Below, in pieces: positions 51,241 through 60,194 of a DNA stretch of 64,000 nucleotides; position 1 is the first letter of the stretch; the number at the start of each line of letters is the position of its first letter. This DNA is from Polaribacter porphyrae (GTDB taxonomy: Bacteria; Bacteroidota; Bacteroidia; Flavobacteriales; Flavobacteriaceae). The notes below the pieces were generated by a model that worked only from the letters and a program-made list of their open reading frames with translations, made no database searches and was not told where the DNA came from. The stretch spans positions 1,754,429 to 1,818,428 of the forward strand of contig NZ_MSCN01000001.1 in the NCBI RefSeq assembly GCF_002954685.1. The letters run 5' to 3'. Position numbers and translations under genes: made by a program.

Positions 51241-51603
51241 ATGAACACACAAGAAGTAGCAAATAAATGGCAGCAGATGTGCCAATCTGGTAAAAATTTA
51301 GAGTGCATTCAAGAACTGTATGCAGATAATGTTGTTAGCAAAGAAATGCCAGGAGTACCACATGGAGAAGTAGTTTCTGGAAAAAAAGAAGTATTTGAGA
51401 AGAGTAAACAATGGCTAGAAGATGTCGTTGAATTTCATTCAAGTGAAATTTCTAACCCAGTTATTGCTAATAATCATTTTTCTAGTAAAATGTCTTTTGA
51501 TGTAACTTTTAAAAGTAGAGGAAGACAACAAATGGAAGAAGTTTGCGTTTTTGAAGTACAAGATGGTAAAATTGTAAATGAGCAATTTTTCTATTCGATG
51601 TAA
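51241..51603 (+). CDS. SnoaL-like/NTF2-fold small protein
   Basis: A 120-aa alpha+beta cone protein: helical start VANKWQQMCQSGKNLECIQE, LYADNVVSKEMPG, then SGKKEVFEKSKQWLEDVVEF and a beta sheet with VCVFEVQDGKIVNEQFF. It resembles SnoaL-like domains, which act as small hydrolases/isomerases or stress-linked binding proteins. No clear active-site set can be assigned. It probably follows the photolyase transcript and ends at the terminator downstream. Confidence 0.8.
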   Translation: MNTQEVANKWQQMCQSGKNLECIQELYADNVVSKEMPGVPHGEVVSGKKEVFEKSKQWLEDVVEFHSSEISNPVIANNHFSSKMSFDVTFKSRGRQQMEEVCVFEVQDGKIVNEQFFYSM

Positions 51604-51624
51604 AAATTATTATTCTTGATTATT

Positions 51625-51654
51625 AAAAGCTTCAATTTATTGAGGCTTTTTTTT
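51625..51654 (+). terminator. rho-independent-like terminator
   Basis: AAAAGC-TTCAA (51625-51635) pairs with TTGA-GGCTTTT (51640-51650), with a T-rich 3' end running to 51654. It lies 22 nt after the SnoaL-like gene and insulates the tRNA gene. Confidence 0.7.
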
Positions 51655-51716
51655 ATTCAAAAAAAAATTATTTTATAATTTCTATTTTTAAGTTTTTTAG
51701 TAAGTTCGCAAACAAA

Positions 51717-51791
51717 CGGGTAGTAGCTTAGTCCGGTTAAAGTGCTGGTCTGGGGGACCAGAGATCGGAGGTTCGAATCCTCTCTACCCGA
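51717..51791 (+). tRNA. tRNA-Pro (anticodon GGG)
   Basis: All four arms fold. Acceptor CGGGTAG pairs with CTACCCG, D stem GCTT with AAGT, anticodon stem CTGGT with ACCAG around loop CTGGGGG (anticodon GGG at positions 34-36), and T stem GGAGG with CCTCT around TTCGAAT. The discriminator base is A and no CCA is encoded. TAAGTTCG at 51701-51708 may be a weak -7 box. Confidence 0.95.
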
Positions 51792-51871
51792 CTTTTATTT
51801 ATACTTTGTCTAAAGTATTTCAATATAAAAAGAAATTAGCCATTTTTCTTAAAATTCTTTATCTTGCAGAG

Positions 51872-51909
51872 TTGCGAATTTTATAGACTAGTTTATAAAT
51901 ATTTCGCAA
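51872..51909 (+). promoter_or_regulatory. inverted repeat in the leader of the lipid operon
   Basis: TTGCGAA (51872-51878) and TTCGCAA (51903-51909) are exact reverse complements, 24 nt apart, 26 nt before ATG 51936. A weak -7-like TATCTTGC lies at 51860-51867. The repeat could be an operator or an mRNA hairpin controlling the operon. Confidence 0.4.
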
Positions 51910-51935
51910 TTTTAAATCCTAAATTTTAGATATTC

Positions 51936-53768
51936 ATGTCAAAAAAGGCAATTCAAGATATTTTTCAAAATTCGATTAATGACTCTGTTCAGCAAATTTC
52001 TGGGCAAGACGCAACTTTTTTATATGCTGAATCTCCTAATAGTCCTATGCATATTGCAACATTAACTATTGTAGAAGGTTCTTTAGAGTTTGAAGATTTC
52101 AAAGCAATAGTTGCTTCCAAACTACATTTAATTCCGAAATTTAGAAAAAGGTTATTGAATGTACCTATGAATCTCGATTACCCTTATTGGGTAGATGATC
52201 CAAATTTTGATATTGACTTACACATCAACAGATTAAAACTTCCAGATCCATCTAATTGGAAAACCTTAAGAGAAATGACTTCTTCTATTTTTAGCAGTCC
52301 TTTAGATTTAAGAAGACCTTTATGGTCTATTAGTTTTATAGAAGGTTTAGACGAAGTTTCTCAAGTGCCAAAAGGCTCTGTAGCTATTGTTGCAAAAGTG
52401 CACCATGTTATGATAGATGGCAGTTCTGGAGTTGGTATTATGGGTATTCTGTTTGATCGAAGTGTAGAAGATATGCATAAAGAAATACCTAAACCAAAAC
52501 CTTTTGAGCCTGAACCCTTACCAGATGAAATGAGCTTACTTTTAAAAAGTTCTCAATCTTTTTTTAAAGATCCATTAAAAGCTCCGAAGTTTTTTGGTGA
52601 AACAGCACTTTCTTTAATTCAAAGTAGGTTAAAAGGTAAATTAAATCCTAAAAAGTCAATTGGTAAAAATAAATTCTCTACACCAAATACTATTTTTAAT
52701 AAAACAGTTTCACCAAAAAGAACTTGGGGAACAGCCATCTTATCTTTTGAGAGAATTAATACGCTTCGTAAAATAATGAATGTAAGTGTTAATGATTTAA
52801 TTGTTGCCATTTGTGCTGGTGGTATAAGAAGATATTTATTAGAAAGAGAAAAATTACCAGTGCAACCATTGGTCGCAAATGTTCCTATATCAATAAGGGC
52901 AAAAGGAGAAAAACAAGAAATGAACAATCAAATCTCAAATATGTTAGTAAGAATTGCTACACATATAGAAAACCCTTTAGATAGATTAGAATACATACAA
53001 GAGCAAACTACAATAGGAAAAACAAAACATAAAACTGTTGGTGCAAAATCTTTAGCAAAAATGGCAGAATCTGTCCCTTTTGGAGTAGCAAATTTAGCAG
53101 CTGGGTTGTATAGTAAATATAATATTAAAGAATTTCATAGGCCACCATTTAATGTTACAATTACTAATGTTCCAGGTCCACAAATGCCTTTATATTTAAG
53201 AGGTCATAAAATTTTATCCATTTTTGGCTTAACTCCTGTGTTAGATGGTTTTGGTTTGATAATTGCAGCTTTTAGCTATAATGGGTTAGTTTCTTTGACA
53301 ACAACATCAGACGCTTCTACTATGCCAGATGCAGATAAATTTTCAAGATACATTAGAGAATCTGCGAATGAATTAGAGAAAATAATTTTAGAAAAAGGCA
53401 GTAAAAAAACAGCTAAAAAAATCGCTAAAATTAAAAGTTCGTCATTCTTTACAGCTTTTAAAAAGTATTTAAATGCTGATGAAAAATTAAGAAAAAAATA
53501 TTTGGGCAATTATGATTTTGAATTGGGATTAATAGAGTCAAAAATTAATTATCAATTAATTATTTCTGAAAAATCAGTATCAGTTAGAAAGAAAACTTCA
53601 TCAAAACCTTTGGTAAAAATTGAAATTGATGACGACAATTTGATAAAACTACTCAAAAAGAAGTTATTAATTGAAGAAGTAATTATTCAAGGAAGAGTTA
53701 AACTATCTGGAACTAAAAAGAACACAGACAAATTTTTGACCTTACTCACACAATTTTTAGCTAAATAA
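51936..53768 (+). CDS. wax ester synthase/diacylglycerol acyltransferase (WS/DGAT) with SCP2-like tail
   Basis: A 610-aa enzyme joining acyl-CoA to fatty alcohol or diacylglycerol. The catalytic HHxxxDG motif is H156-H157-VMI-D161-G162. Other WS/DGAT blocks are present: ISGQDATFLYAESPNSPMHI, SPLDLRRPLWSISFIEGL, VSVNDLIVAICAGGIRRYLL, then PFNVTITNVPGPQMPLYLRG. Residues about 500-610 are extra; the stretch INYQLIISEKSVSVRKKT, then VIIQGRVKLSGT looks like a SCP2-type lipid-binding domain, unusual for this family. It heads an operon with two lipases, a GPAT-LPAAT fusion and gpsA, all steps of neutral lipid synthesis or turnover. Confidence 0.9.
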   Translation: MSKKAIQDIFQNSINDSVQQISGQDATFLYAESPNSPMHIATLTIVEGSLEFEDFKAIVASKLHLIPKFRKRLLNVPMNLDYPYWVDDPNFDIDLHINRLKLPDPSNWKTLREMTSSIFSSPLDLRRPLWSISFIEGLDEVSQVPKGSVAIVAKVHHVMIDGSSGVGIMGILFDRSVEDMHKEIPKPKPFEPEPLPDEMSLLLKSSQSFFKDPLKAPKFFGETALSLIQSRLKGKLNPKKSIGKNKFSTPNTIFNKTVSPKRTWGTAILSFERINTLRKIMNVSVNDLIVAICAGGIRRYLLEREKLPVQPLVANVPISIRAKGEKQEMNNQISNMLVRIATHIENPLDRLEYIQEQTTIGKTKHKTVGAKSLAKMAESVPFGVANLAAGLYSKYNIKEFHRPPFNVTITNVPGPQMPLYLRGHKILSIFGLTPVLDGFGLIIAAFSYNGLVSLTTTSDASTMPDADKFSRYIRESANELEKIILEKGSKKTAKKIAKIKSSSFFTAFKKYLNADEKLRKKYLGNYDFELGLIESKINYQLIISEKSVSVRKKTSSKPLVKIEIDDDNLIKLLKKKLLIEEVIIQGRVKLSGTKKNTDKFLTLLTQFLAK

Positions 53769-53771
53769 TTG

Positions 53772-54713
53772 ATGAGTTTTACAACAGATACATATAAAAC
53801 TTTTGATAAGGAAACCATTTTTTATTATAAATGGAAAGCAAAAGAAAATTTACCTTTAAAGGGAATTGTTCAAATTTCTCATGGAATTGGCGAACATGCA
53901 GGAAGATACAAATCAATTGCAAAAAGATTAAAAAATCAAGGTTATGATGTTTATGCAAACGACCATAGAATTCACGGAAAATCTGCAAAAAATAATGAAT
54001 ATTTAGGTTTTTACGATGGCGAAGATTATTTTTCTGATGCTATTGAAGATATGCGAAAACTGACAGAAATCATTAAAAAAGAGCATCCTAATAAAAAGAT
54101 AATATTACTAGGTCATAGCATGGGTTCTTTGTTAAGTAGAGAATACGTAACACTTTATGGTGATGATTTAGAAGCTTTAATTTTATCTGGCACAGCTGCT
54201 TTTCTTAAAGGTTTGGGTTCATTTGGTTTAATAAGTACATCCTTTTTCAGCAAATTAAATGGAAAACACAGAAGTAATGAAATTTTAAAAAACTTATTTT
54301 TTAATCAATTTAATAAAAAATTTAAGCCCAATAGAACAAAAGTAGATTGGATTAGTAGTGATAAAAAACAGGTAGATAAATTTGAAGCAGATCCTTTACG
54401 AATAGAAGACTTTTCTTTAGGTGTTTTTAGAGATATTTTAAAAGGGAGTAAAAAAATAAATAAGCCACCAACTTTTAAAAACACTCCAAAAAGCTTGCCT
54501 ATTTTTATTTTTTCAGGTGATAAAGATCCTGTAGGTGAAATGGGAAAAGGCGTAAAAAAAGTAGCATTAAACTACAAGAAAGCTGGTGTTAAAGATTTAA
54601 CTCTTAAAATCTACAAAGGTGGGAGACATGAAATGCTAAATGAAGTAAATAAAGAAGAAGTTGAGCAAGATCTACTAAATTGGTTAGATGAACGAATACA
54701 AGCCACAAATTAA
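53772..54713 (+). CDS. alpha/beta hydrolase, monoacylglycerol lipase type
   Basis: ATG 53772 (MSFTTDTYK) is a better start than TTG 53769. The 313-aa cytoplasmic protein has the oxyanion region SHGIGEHAGRY, nucleophile elbow GHSMG (Ser116), SGDKDPVGEMG with Asp, and GGRHEMLNE with His. This is the monoacylglycerol lipase / lysophospholipase pattern (Hydrolase_4). It probably turns over glycerides made by the surrounding enzymes. The start codon follows the WS/DGAT stop by 3 nt. Confidence 0.88.
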   Translation: MSFTTDTYKTFDKETIFYYKWKAKENLPLKGIVQISHGIGEHAGRYKSIAKRLKNQGYDVYANDHRIHGKSAKNNEYLGFYDGEDYFSDAIEDMRKLTEIIKKEHPNKKIILLGHSMGSLLSREYVTLYGDDLEALILSGTAAFLKGLGSFGLISTSFFSKLNGKHRSNEILKNLFFNQFNKKFKPNRTKVDWISSDKKQVDKFEADPLRIEDFSLGVFRDILKGSKKINKPPTFKNTPKSLPIFIFSGDKDPVGEMGKGVKKVALNYKKAGVKDLTLKIYKGGRHEMLNEVNKEEVEQDLLNWLDERIQATN

Positions 54714-54716
54714 TTT

Positions 54717-55877
54717 ATGGAAAGTAATAAAATAGTATATACATCATTTTCGAAATTTGCAGTTGCTATGGCTGTTTCTCAAGGAGCAAGTTTAGCACAA
54801 GCCAAAAAAATTATAATCAATAGTTTTGAGAGACATCCTTTTCATAAAGAAGTTTCAAAAATTATTAAAAAAGTAACATTAGAAAAAGAGAACTTAAATA
54901 TTTTAAGTAATCAATGTATTTCTATTTGCGAAGATTTTGGACCAGATAGAGACTACGTTACATTAGTATTATTGCTAGAAAAGATCTATAAAAATGAAGA
55001 TTTTCAAGATATTGAAAAAGATACAGTTTCTAATATCATCAATAATTTTAAAGAAGAAATAAATAGGATTAATGCAAACATACCTCCTCCTCCACTTTAC
55101 AATGTACTGTTAGAAACTAGAGCCATTGCAGAATGGACATCTATGTTTTGGTTATATCCATTTATACCAAAACACAAAAGCGAAAAAGAAAAACCTATAT
55201 TGTTAATGCCTCCTTATTTAGGTAATGACAACTCAACCAGATTTGTAAGAAAGTATTTAAAATCAGTAGGTTTTAAAACCTATAAATGGGAATTAGGTGT
55301 AAATATGATTAATTCAAAATCATTACCAAAACTCATAGAAAAATTAGATCAAATTTTTGAAAAACACCAAGAAAAAGTGAGCCTTGTTGGTTGGAGTGGA
55401 GGTGGAATCTTCGCAAAAATTATTGCAAATAGATATCCAGAAAAAGTAGAGCAATTAATTACAATTGGCTCTCCTGTTTGGGGTGTCAAAAATATGAAAA
55501 CCCCTATAGTAGCTACTTTAGAGTTTTTAAGAGGTACAAAGTTAAGAGAGCGTAATGAAAAGTTTATAAAAGAATTAGAAGTAATTCCTAAAGTACCTAT
55601 TACGTGTATTTACACAAAAACAGATGGTTTAATTCCATGGAAAAATTGCATGGAAGCAGAAACATATAGAGATGATATAAAAAATATAGAAGTCTTTGGC
55701 AGTCATTGTGGTTTAGGTGCAAATGCAACTGTATTATTAACTGTTGCAAATGCTTTAAATGCAAATCTTGAAAAGGAAAAAAAGCCGTCTATCATTGAAA
55801 AAGTAGAATCATTATTTTTTCCAAAGTTTTGGGAACAAAAAGGGTTTTCTAAATTTACAAACCTCTTTTTTAGTTGA
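54717..55877 (+). CDS. alpha/beta hydrolase with helical N-terminus
   Basis: A 386-aa protein. Residues 1-125 are helical with no known domain (FAVAMAVSQGASLAQAKKII). The alpha/beta hydrolase half carries GWSGGG (nucleophile Ser227), YTKTDGLIPW (Asp) and GSHCGLGANA (His). Esterase or lipase activity on a lipid of the pathway is likely, but the substrate is not evident. The gene starts 3 nt after the previous stop and ends 2 nt before the ATG of the fusion gene. Confidence 0.82.
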   Translation: MESNKIVYTSFSKFAVAMAVSQGASLAQAKKIIINSFERHPFHKEVSKIIKKVTLEKENLNILSNQCISICEDFGPDRDYVTLVLLLEKIYKNEDFQDIEKDTVSNIINNFKEEINRINANIPPPPLYNVLLETRAIAEWTSMFWLYPFIPKHKSEKEKPILLMPPYLGNDNSTRFVRKYLKSVGFKTYKWELGVNMINSKSLPKLIEKLDQIFEKHQEKVSLVGWSGGGIFAKIIANRYPEKVEQLITIGSPVWGVKNMKTPIVATLEFLRGTKLRERNEKFIKELEVIPKVPITCIYTKTDGLIPWKNCMEAETYRDDIKNIEVFGSHCGLGANATVLLTVANALNANLEKEKKPSIIEKVESLFFPKFWEQKGFSKFTNLFFS

Positions 55878-55879
55878 TT

Positions 55880-58800
55880 ATGGAACATAACTTAAAAAAC
55901 ATCATTAATAATTCAAAGTTTCAAGAACGTTTAGCTGATATTGCTAAAGAGCAAAAAATAGATATTGCTGAAGTTCAAAAAAAAGGAGCTGAATGTATTT
56001 CTGAATTGTATTCTCAACAGCATCCTATTGCAAATATACTTTCTGTAAAAGGCTTTCAGTTTATGATATCTAAAGCTTATAGTAATAAGATTGATATTGA
56101 CCCAAAAGAAATAAAAAAATTAATGAAGTTAATGCGTCAGAATTCTGTTGCATTTATTTTAACACATAAAACCTATTTAGATACAGTAGTTTTAGTAACT
56201 ACATTAGCACGTTATGGAATGCCAATTCCTTATACTTTTGGGGGGATTAATTTAGCATTTCCTGGCTTTAAACAATTAGGTAAAAATTCAGGATTAATTT
56301 TCATCCGAAGAAGTTTTAAAGATAACCAAATTTACAAGACAGCTTTAAGACATTATATTTCTTGTATGATTGAAAATGGAGATCATTTAACATGGAATAT
56401 AGAAGGAACTCGCTCTAGAACTGGCAAGATTGTTTATCCACAAATGGGTATTTTAAAATACATCATGGAAGGCGAAAAAGAGAGTACTAGAAATATAAAA
56501 TATGTTCCTGTTTCTATTGTTTATGACTTGATTCCTGATGTAAAAGAAATGACAGAAGAAGGCAAAGGAAAAGAAAAAAAATCTGAAGATGTAAAAGCTT
56601 TCGTAAAATATTTTAGAAAATTAGGAAACGAATATGGCAAAGCAGCAATAAGATTTGGAGAACCTGTAGATGCGAGTTCGCATCAAAATGCAATAATTCC
56701 AGATATAGAAGAAGATAGTTATTCTGATAAAAATACCCTACCTCGTTTTGCTTTTGAGTTGATTCATAAAGCAAATATGATAACACCAGTAACTACGGTT
56801 TCATTAGTATGTAATGTACTACTCAATAATTTTGCGTTAACAAAAAAAGAGATTGAATTCAGTGTAATCAAATTGATGAATTATATTGAAAAAAGAAAAA
56901 AAGATGTACTTATAGAACGTGGTAAAAGCATTAGTGCTTCTGTACAAAAAGCCTTGAATTTACTAAAAGGTTCAGGCATTGTACAAAAGAATAAAGCAGG
57001 TTACAAAACACAATTTAGTTTAGCCCCAACAGAATTTCTTTCTGCTACATATTATGCAAATATGGCAGCTGCCCATTTGTATCATAGAGCTTTTATAGAA
57101 ATGGCTTTGGTAAAAATTAAAGACGAGAAAGAAAATAGAATTTTATCTTTTTGGACAGAAATTATGCGTCTTCGAAATTTATTTAAATTCGAATTTTTCT
57201 ACACAAACAAGCCACAATTCAGTTCAGAAATAGAAAGTGAATTAAATTCATTCGATAAAAATTGGAGAGAAATTATAGGTAATTCTAATGGAGATATTGA
57301 AGGCTTACTAACCAAACAAGAACTTTTTGTTTCTAAAGGATTATTATTAATCTATCTAGAAGCCAACAAAGTGGTTTGTAATACTTTGTATAATTGGGAT
57401 TTAGAAGATGATTTTTCTGATGAAGATTTTATACAAATGTGTCTTTTTAAAGGTAAAGAATTGCATTGGCAAAATAGAATTAGCAGATTAGATAGTGTTT
57501 CCAAACCATTTTTAATAAGTGCTTTACGGCTTGCCAAGAATAGTAAATTAACTCCAATTGATAAAAAAATAAATTTTAAACAACTTGATATTTGGATGGA
57601 TTTGTTAGACAATCTAACAGAACGTTTATACTATCTACAAAAGATTGAAACTGATAATATTAAAAAAGGAGTTAAGAAAAAGATTTTAGAAGAAAATGTA
57701 CCTGGTGCAGATTTAAAAAGTGTTCCAGAAAGAGTACTTAAAGATGAAGAAGGTCCCCATATTGCTGCATTTTTTGATTTAGATAGAACTTTAATCAATG
57801 ATTTTTCAGCAAAACAATTTGTAAAGTCAAGATTATTGAGTGGTAAATCAACACCCAAAGAATTACTTTCTCAATTTGTTACAATGTTAGCTTATGCAAT
57901 TGGCAATAGAGATTTTGAAATCTTAACCAAAATTTCAGCATTAGGAGTAAAAGGGATAAAAGAAAAAGAATTTAAAGATTTAGGAAAAGAAATTTTTAAA
58001 GAACATTTGCAAGCTACAATCTATCCAGAATCTAGAACTTTAATTGCATCACATTTAGAAAAAGGACACCAAATTGTAATTATTTCTGCAGCAACAAGTT
58101 ATCAAATAAAACCGATAGCAGACGAATTAGGTGTTAAAGACATTTTCTGTACAGAAATGGAGGTGAAAAAAGGAAAATTTACAGGTACTATTTCAGAAAT
58201 GTGCTGGGCAGAAGGTAAAGCTAGAGCTGGTAGAAAATTTGCTAAAGAAAATAATGTAGATCTATCTAAAAGTTTCTTCTACACAGACAGTTTTGATGAT
58301 TATCCATTATTAGAAATAGTTGGTAAACCTATTGCTACAAATCCAGATAATAGGCTATCACAACTTGCTTTTGAGAATGATTGGACAATTTTACGTTTTA
58401 AAGAAAACACCAAAAAACCACTAGTAAATGGTTTGCGAACGGGTTTAGCAGCAGCAAGTTTATATCCATCAGCAATAAAAGGAATTGTAAAAGGAGCTTT
58501 AACCTTATCTCAAAAAGAAGGCGTTAACACAACAATTGCCAGTATTGGGGATTTAGGAACAAAATTAGCTGGACTTGACATAAATGTAAAAGGGAAACAA
58601 AATTTAGTAGATTTTAGACCAGCAGTTTTTACCTTTAATCATCAATCTTCAGCAGATTTTTTTATTATCCTAAAACTATTGAGAAAAGATGTTACAGGAA
58701 TTGCTAAAAAGGAATTAGAACTTACTCCTTTTGGCCCAATTTTTAAAGCAATGGGTGCTATTTTTATAGATCGTTCTAACAAGAAGAAAGCATTAGAATC

Positions 58801-59119
58801 AATGAAAAATGCTGCTAATGTTTTAAAATCTGGAACTTCTGTAGCCATAGCTCCTGAAGGCACAAGAAGTGGCAGTAAAAAATTAGGAAAATTTAAAAAA
58901 GGAGCATTCCATTTGGCAATGAAAGCTGGAGTTCCTATCATTCCTGTGGTTATTAAAAATGCATATATGGCAATGCCAAAAGGCAGTAAAATATTCAAAC
59001 CAACTCATATAGAAGTGGTGGTTTTAGATCCTGTAGATACTTCTGAATGGAAACCTAAATTGATTGATACTTATATTGAAGAAGTAAGAGATTTATTTGT
59101 AAAAGAATTGGAGAATTAA
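55880..59119 (+). CDS. GPAT-HAD phosphatase-LPAAT fusion protein
   Basis: A 1079-aa fusion from ATG 55880 (TTG 55874 overlaps the upstream stop). Part 1 (about 60-330) is a PlsB-like glycerol-3-phosphate acyltransferase: HKTYLD (H96, D101), GGINLAFPG, FIRRSF and IEGTRSRTGK. A helical link follows. Part 2 (about 625-830) is a HAD-IB phosphatase: FFDLDRTLINDF, ISAATSYQ, FYTDSFDDYPLLE. Part 3 (about 880-1079) is a PlsC-like 1-acylglycerol-3-phosphate acyltransferase: NHQSSADFF, then PEGTRSGS. HAD-PlsC fusions are known; adding the GPAT gives an enzyme that could convert glycerol-3-phosphate to phosphatidate and perhaps further to diacylglycerol. Confidence 0.9.
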   Translation: MEHNLKNIINNSKFQERLADIAKEQKIDIAEVQKKGAECISELYSQQHPIANILSVKGFQFMISKAYSNKIDIDPKEIKKLMKLMRQNSVAFILTHKTYLDTVVLVTTLARYGMPIPYTFGGINLAFPGFKQLGKNSGLIFIRRSFKDNQIYKTALRHYISCMIENGDHLTWNIEGTRSRTGKIVYPQMGILKYIMEGEKESTRNIKYVPVSIVYDLIPDVKEMTEEGKGKEKKSEDVKAFVKYFRKLGNEYGKAAIRFGEPVDASSHQNAIIPDIEEDSYSDKNTLPRFAFELIHKANMITPVTTVSLVCNVLLNNFALTKKEIEFSVIKLMNYIEKRKKDVLIERGKSISASVQKALNLLKGSGIVQKNKAGYKTQFSLAPTEFLSATYYANMAAAHLYHRAFIEMALVKIKDEKENRILSFWTEIMRLRNLFKFEFFYTNKPQFSSEIESELNSFDKNWREIIGNSNGDIEGLLTKQELFVSKGLLLIYLEANKVVCNTLYNWDLEDDFSDEDFIQMCLFKGKELHWQNRISRLDSVSKPFLISALRLAKNSKLTPIDKKINFKQLDIWMDLLDNLTERLYYLQKIETDNIKKGVKKKILEENVPGADLKSVPERVLKDEEGPHIAAFFDLDRTLINDFSAKQFVKSRLLSGKSTPKELLSQFVTMLAYAIGNRDFEILTKISALGVKGIKEKEFKDLGKEIFKEHLQATIYPESRTLIASHLEKGHQIVIISAATSYQIKPIADELGVKDIFCTEMEVKKGKFTGTISEMCWAEGKARAGRKFAKENNVDLSKSFFYTDSFDDYPLLEIVGKPIATNPDNRLSQLAFENDWTILRFKENTKKPLVNGLRTGLAAASLYPSAIKGIVKGALTLSQKEGVNTTIASIGDLGTKLAGLDINVKGKQNLVDFRPAVFTFNHQSSADFFIILKLLRKDVTGIAKKELELTPFGPIFKAMGAIFIDRSNKKKALESMKNAANVLKSGTSVAIAPEGTRSGSKKLGKFKKGAFHLAMKAGVPIIPVVIKNAYMAMPKGSKIFKPTHIEVVVLDPVDTSEWKPKLIDTYIEEVRDLFVKELEN

Positions 59120-59137
59120 GCAGCAAAAACAAAATTT

Positions 59138-60139
59138 ATGAAACTAAAAGTTGGATTATTAGGTGGTGGTTCTTGGGGAACTACAGTAGCTTCTTTAACT
59201 GCAAAAAATGCAGAAACCATTATTTGGGCAAGAAATCCTAAAACTGTGGATGAAATAAATACACATCATACAAATCAGAAATATTTACCCAATGCCAAAT
59301 TAACACCATCTTTAGTTGCATCAAACTCCATAAAAGAAACTGTAGAAACTGCGGATGTTATTGTACTCGGAATTCCGTCTCAAAATATGCGTAAGGTTTT
59401 AGAAATTGCAAAACCGCATATTAGACCTTGGGTACCTATTATCAATTTAGCAAAAGGACTAGAAATTAGCACCAAAATGCGAATGACAGAAATCATAGAA
59501 GAGTTGATGCCTGGTCATCCTGCAGGAGTGTTAACAGGACCAAATTTGGCAAAAGAAATTCATTTTGGCAACGCTGCTGCTGCTGTAATTGCTATGGTTG
59601 ATAAAACAATTGCTTCCAAATTACAAACTGTTTTTAGCTCTGGCTTGTTTAGAGTTTACACAAATACAGATGTAATTGGTTGCGAATTGGGTGGTGCTTT
59701 AAAAAACATTATTGCTATAGCTTCTGGGATGGGAGATGGTGCTAATGCTGGTGATAATACAAGAGCTGCAATTATTACGAGAGGTTTGGCTGAACTTACA
59801 AGACTGGGAATTGCAATGGGAGGCAAACAAAGAACATTTTCTGGTTTAGCAGGAATGGGTGATTTAGTGGCAACCTGCTCAAGCTCTAAAAGTAGAAATC
59901 ATCACGTTGGTTTTCAATTAGGAAGAGGAAAAAGTTTAGAGCAAATTATCGATGAAATGAACGAAGTTGCTGAAGGTGTAAAAACTGCAAAAGTGGTAAT
60001 GCAATTAGCAAAAGATTATAATGTTGATATGCCTATTTCTGAAGAGATTTATAAGGTTTTATATGAAGGAAATACGGTTAACGATGCTTTTAAAGGTTTA
60101 CTAAGATATGAAGTAGGTTCTGAAAAAGAGCCAGGTTAA
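59138..60139 (+). CDS. gpsA: NAD(P)-dependent glycerol-3-phosphate dehydrogenase
   Basis: A 333-aa enzyme reducing dihydroxyacetone phosphate to sn-glycerol-3-phosphate, the backbone for glycerolipids. The signature is complete: GLLGGGSWGTTVASL, LGIPSQNMR, INLAKGLE, LTGPNLAKEI with the catalytic Lys, CELGGALKNIIAIASGMGDG, and NTRAAIITRGLAEL. It begins 18 nt after the acyltransferase fusion, so substrate supply and acylation are in the same transcript. It is the last gene of the lipid operon that begins at 51936. Confidence 0.95.
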   Translation: MKLKVGLLGGGSWGTTVASLTAKNAETIIWARNPKTVDEINTHHTNQKYLPNAKLTPSLVASNSIKETVETADVIVLGIPSQNMRKVLEIAKPHIRPWVPIINLAKGLEISTKMRMTEIIEELMPGHPAGVLTGPNLAKEIHFGNAAAAVIAMVDKTIASKLQTVFSSGLFRVYTNTDVIGCELGGALKNIIAIASGMGDGANAGDNTRAAIITRGLAELTRLGIAMGGKQRTFSGLAGMGDLVATCSSSKSRNHHVGFQLGRGKSLEQIIDEMNEVAEGVKTAKVVMQLAKDYNVDMPISEEIYKVLYEGNTVNDAFKGLLRYEVGSEKEPG

Positions 60140-60170
60140 GAATGTCAACAAATTTTAAAATATAGTTTTA

Positions 60171-60178
60171 TATCTTTG
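60171..60178 (+). promoter_or_regulatory. -7 box of the toxin-antitoxin pair
   Basis: TATCTTTG fits TAnnTTTG and lies 16 nt before the antitoxin ATG at 60195. No TTG -33 element is at the proper distance. Confidence 0.45.
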
Positions 60179-60194
60179 TTGAAAGTAAATTAAA

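Noticed and set aside
58642..58998. Minus-strand ORF of 118 codons in the acyltransferase fusion
   Set aside because: It mirrors the PlsC-like domain in reverse and has no independent support.
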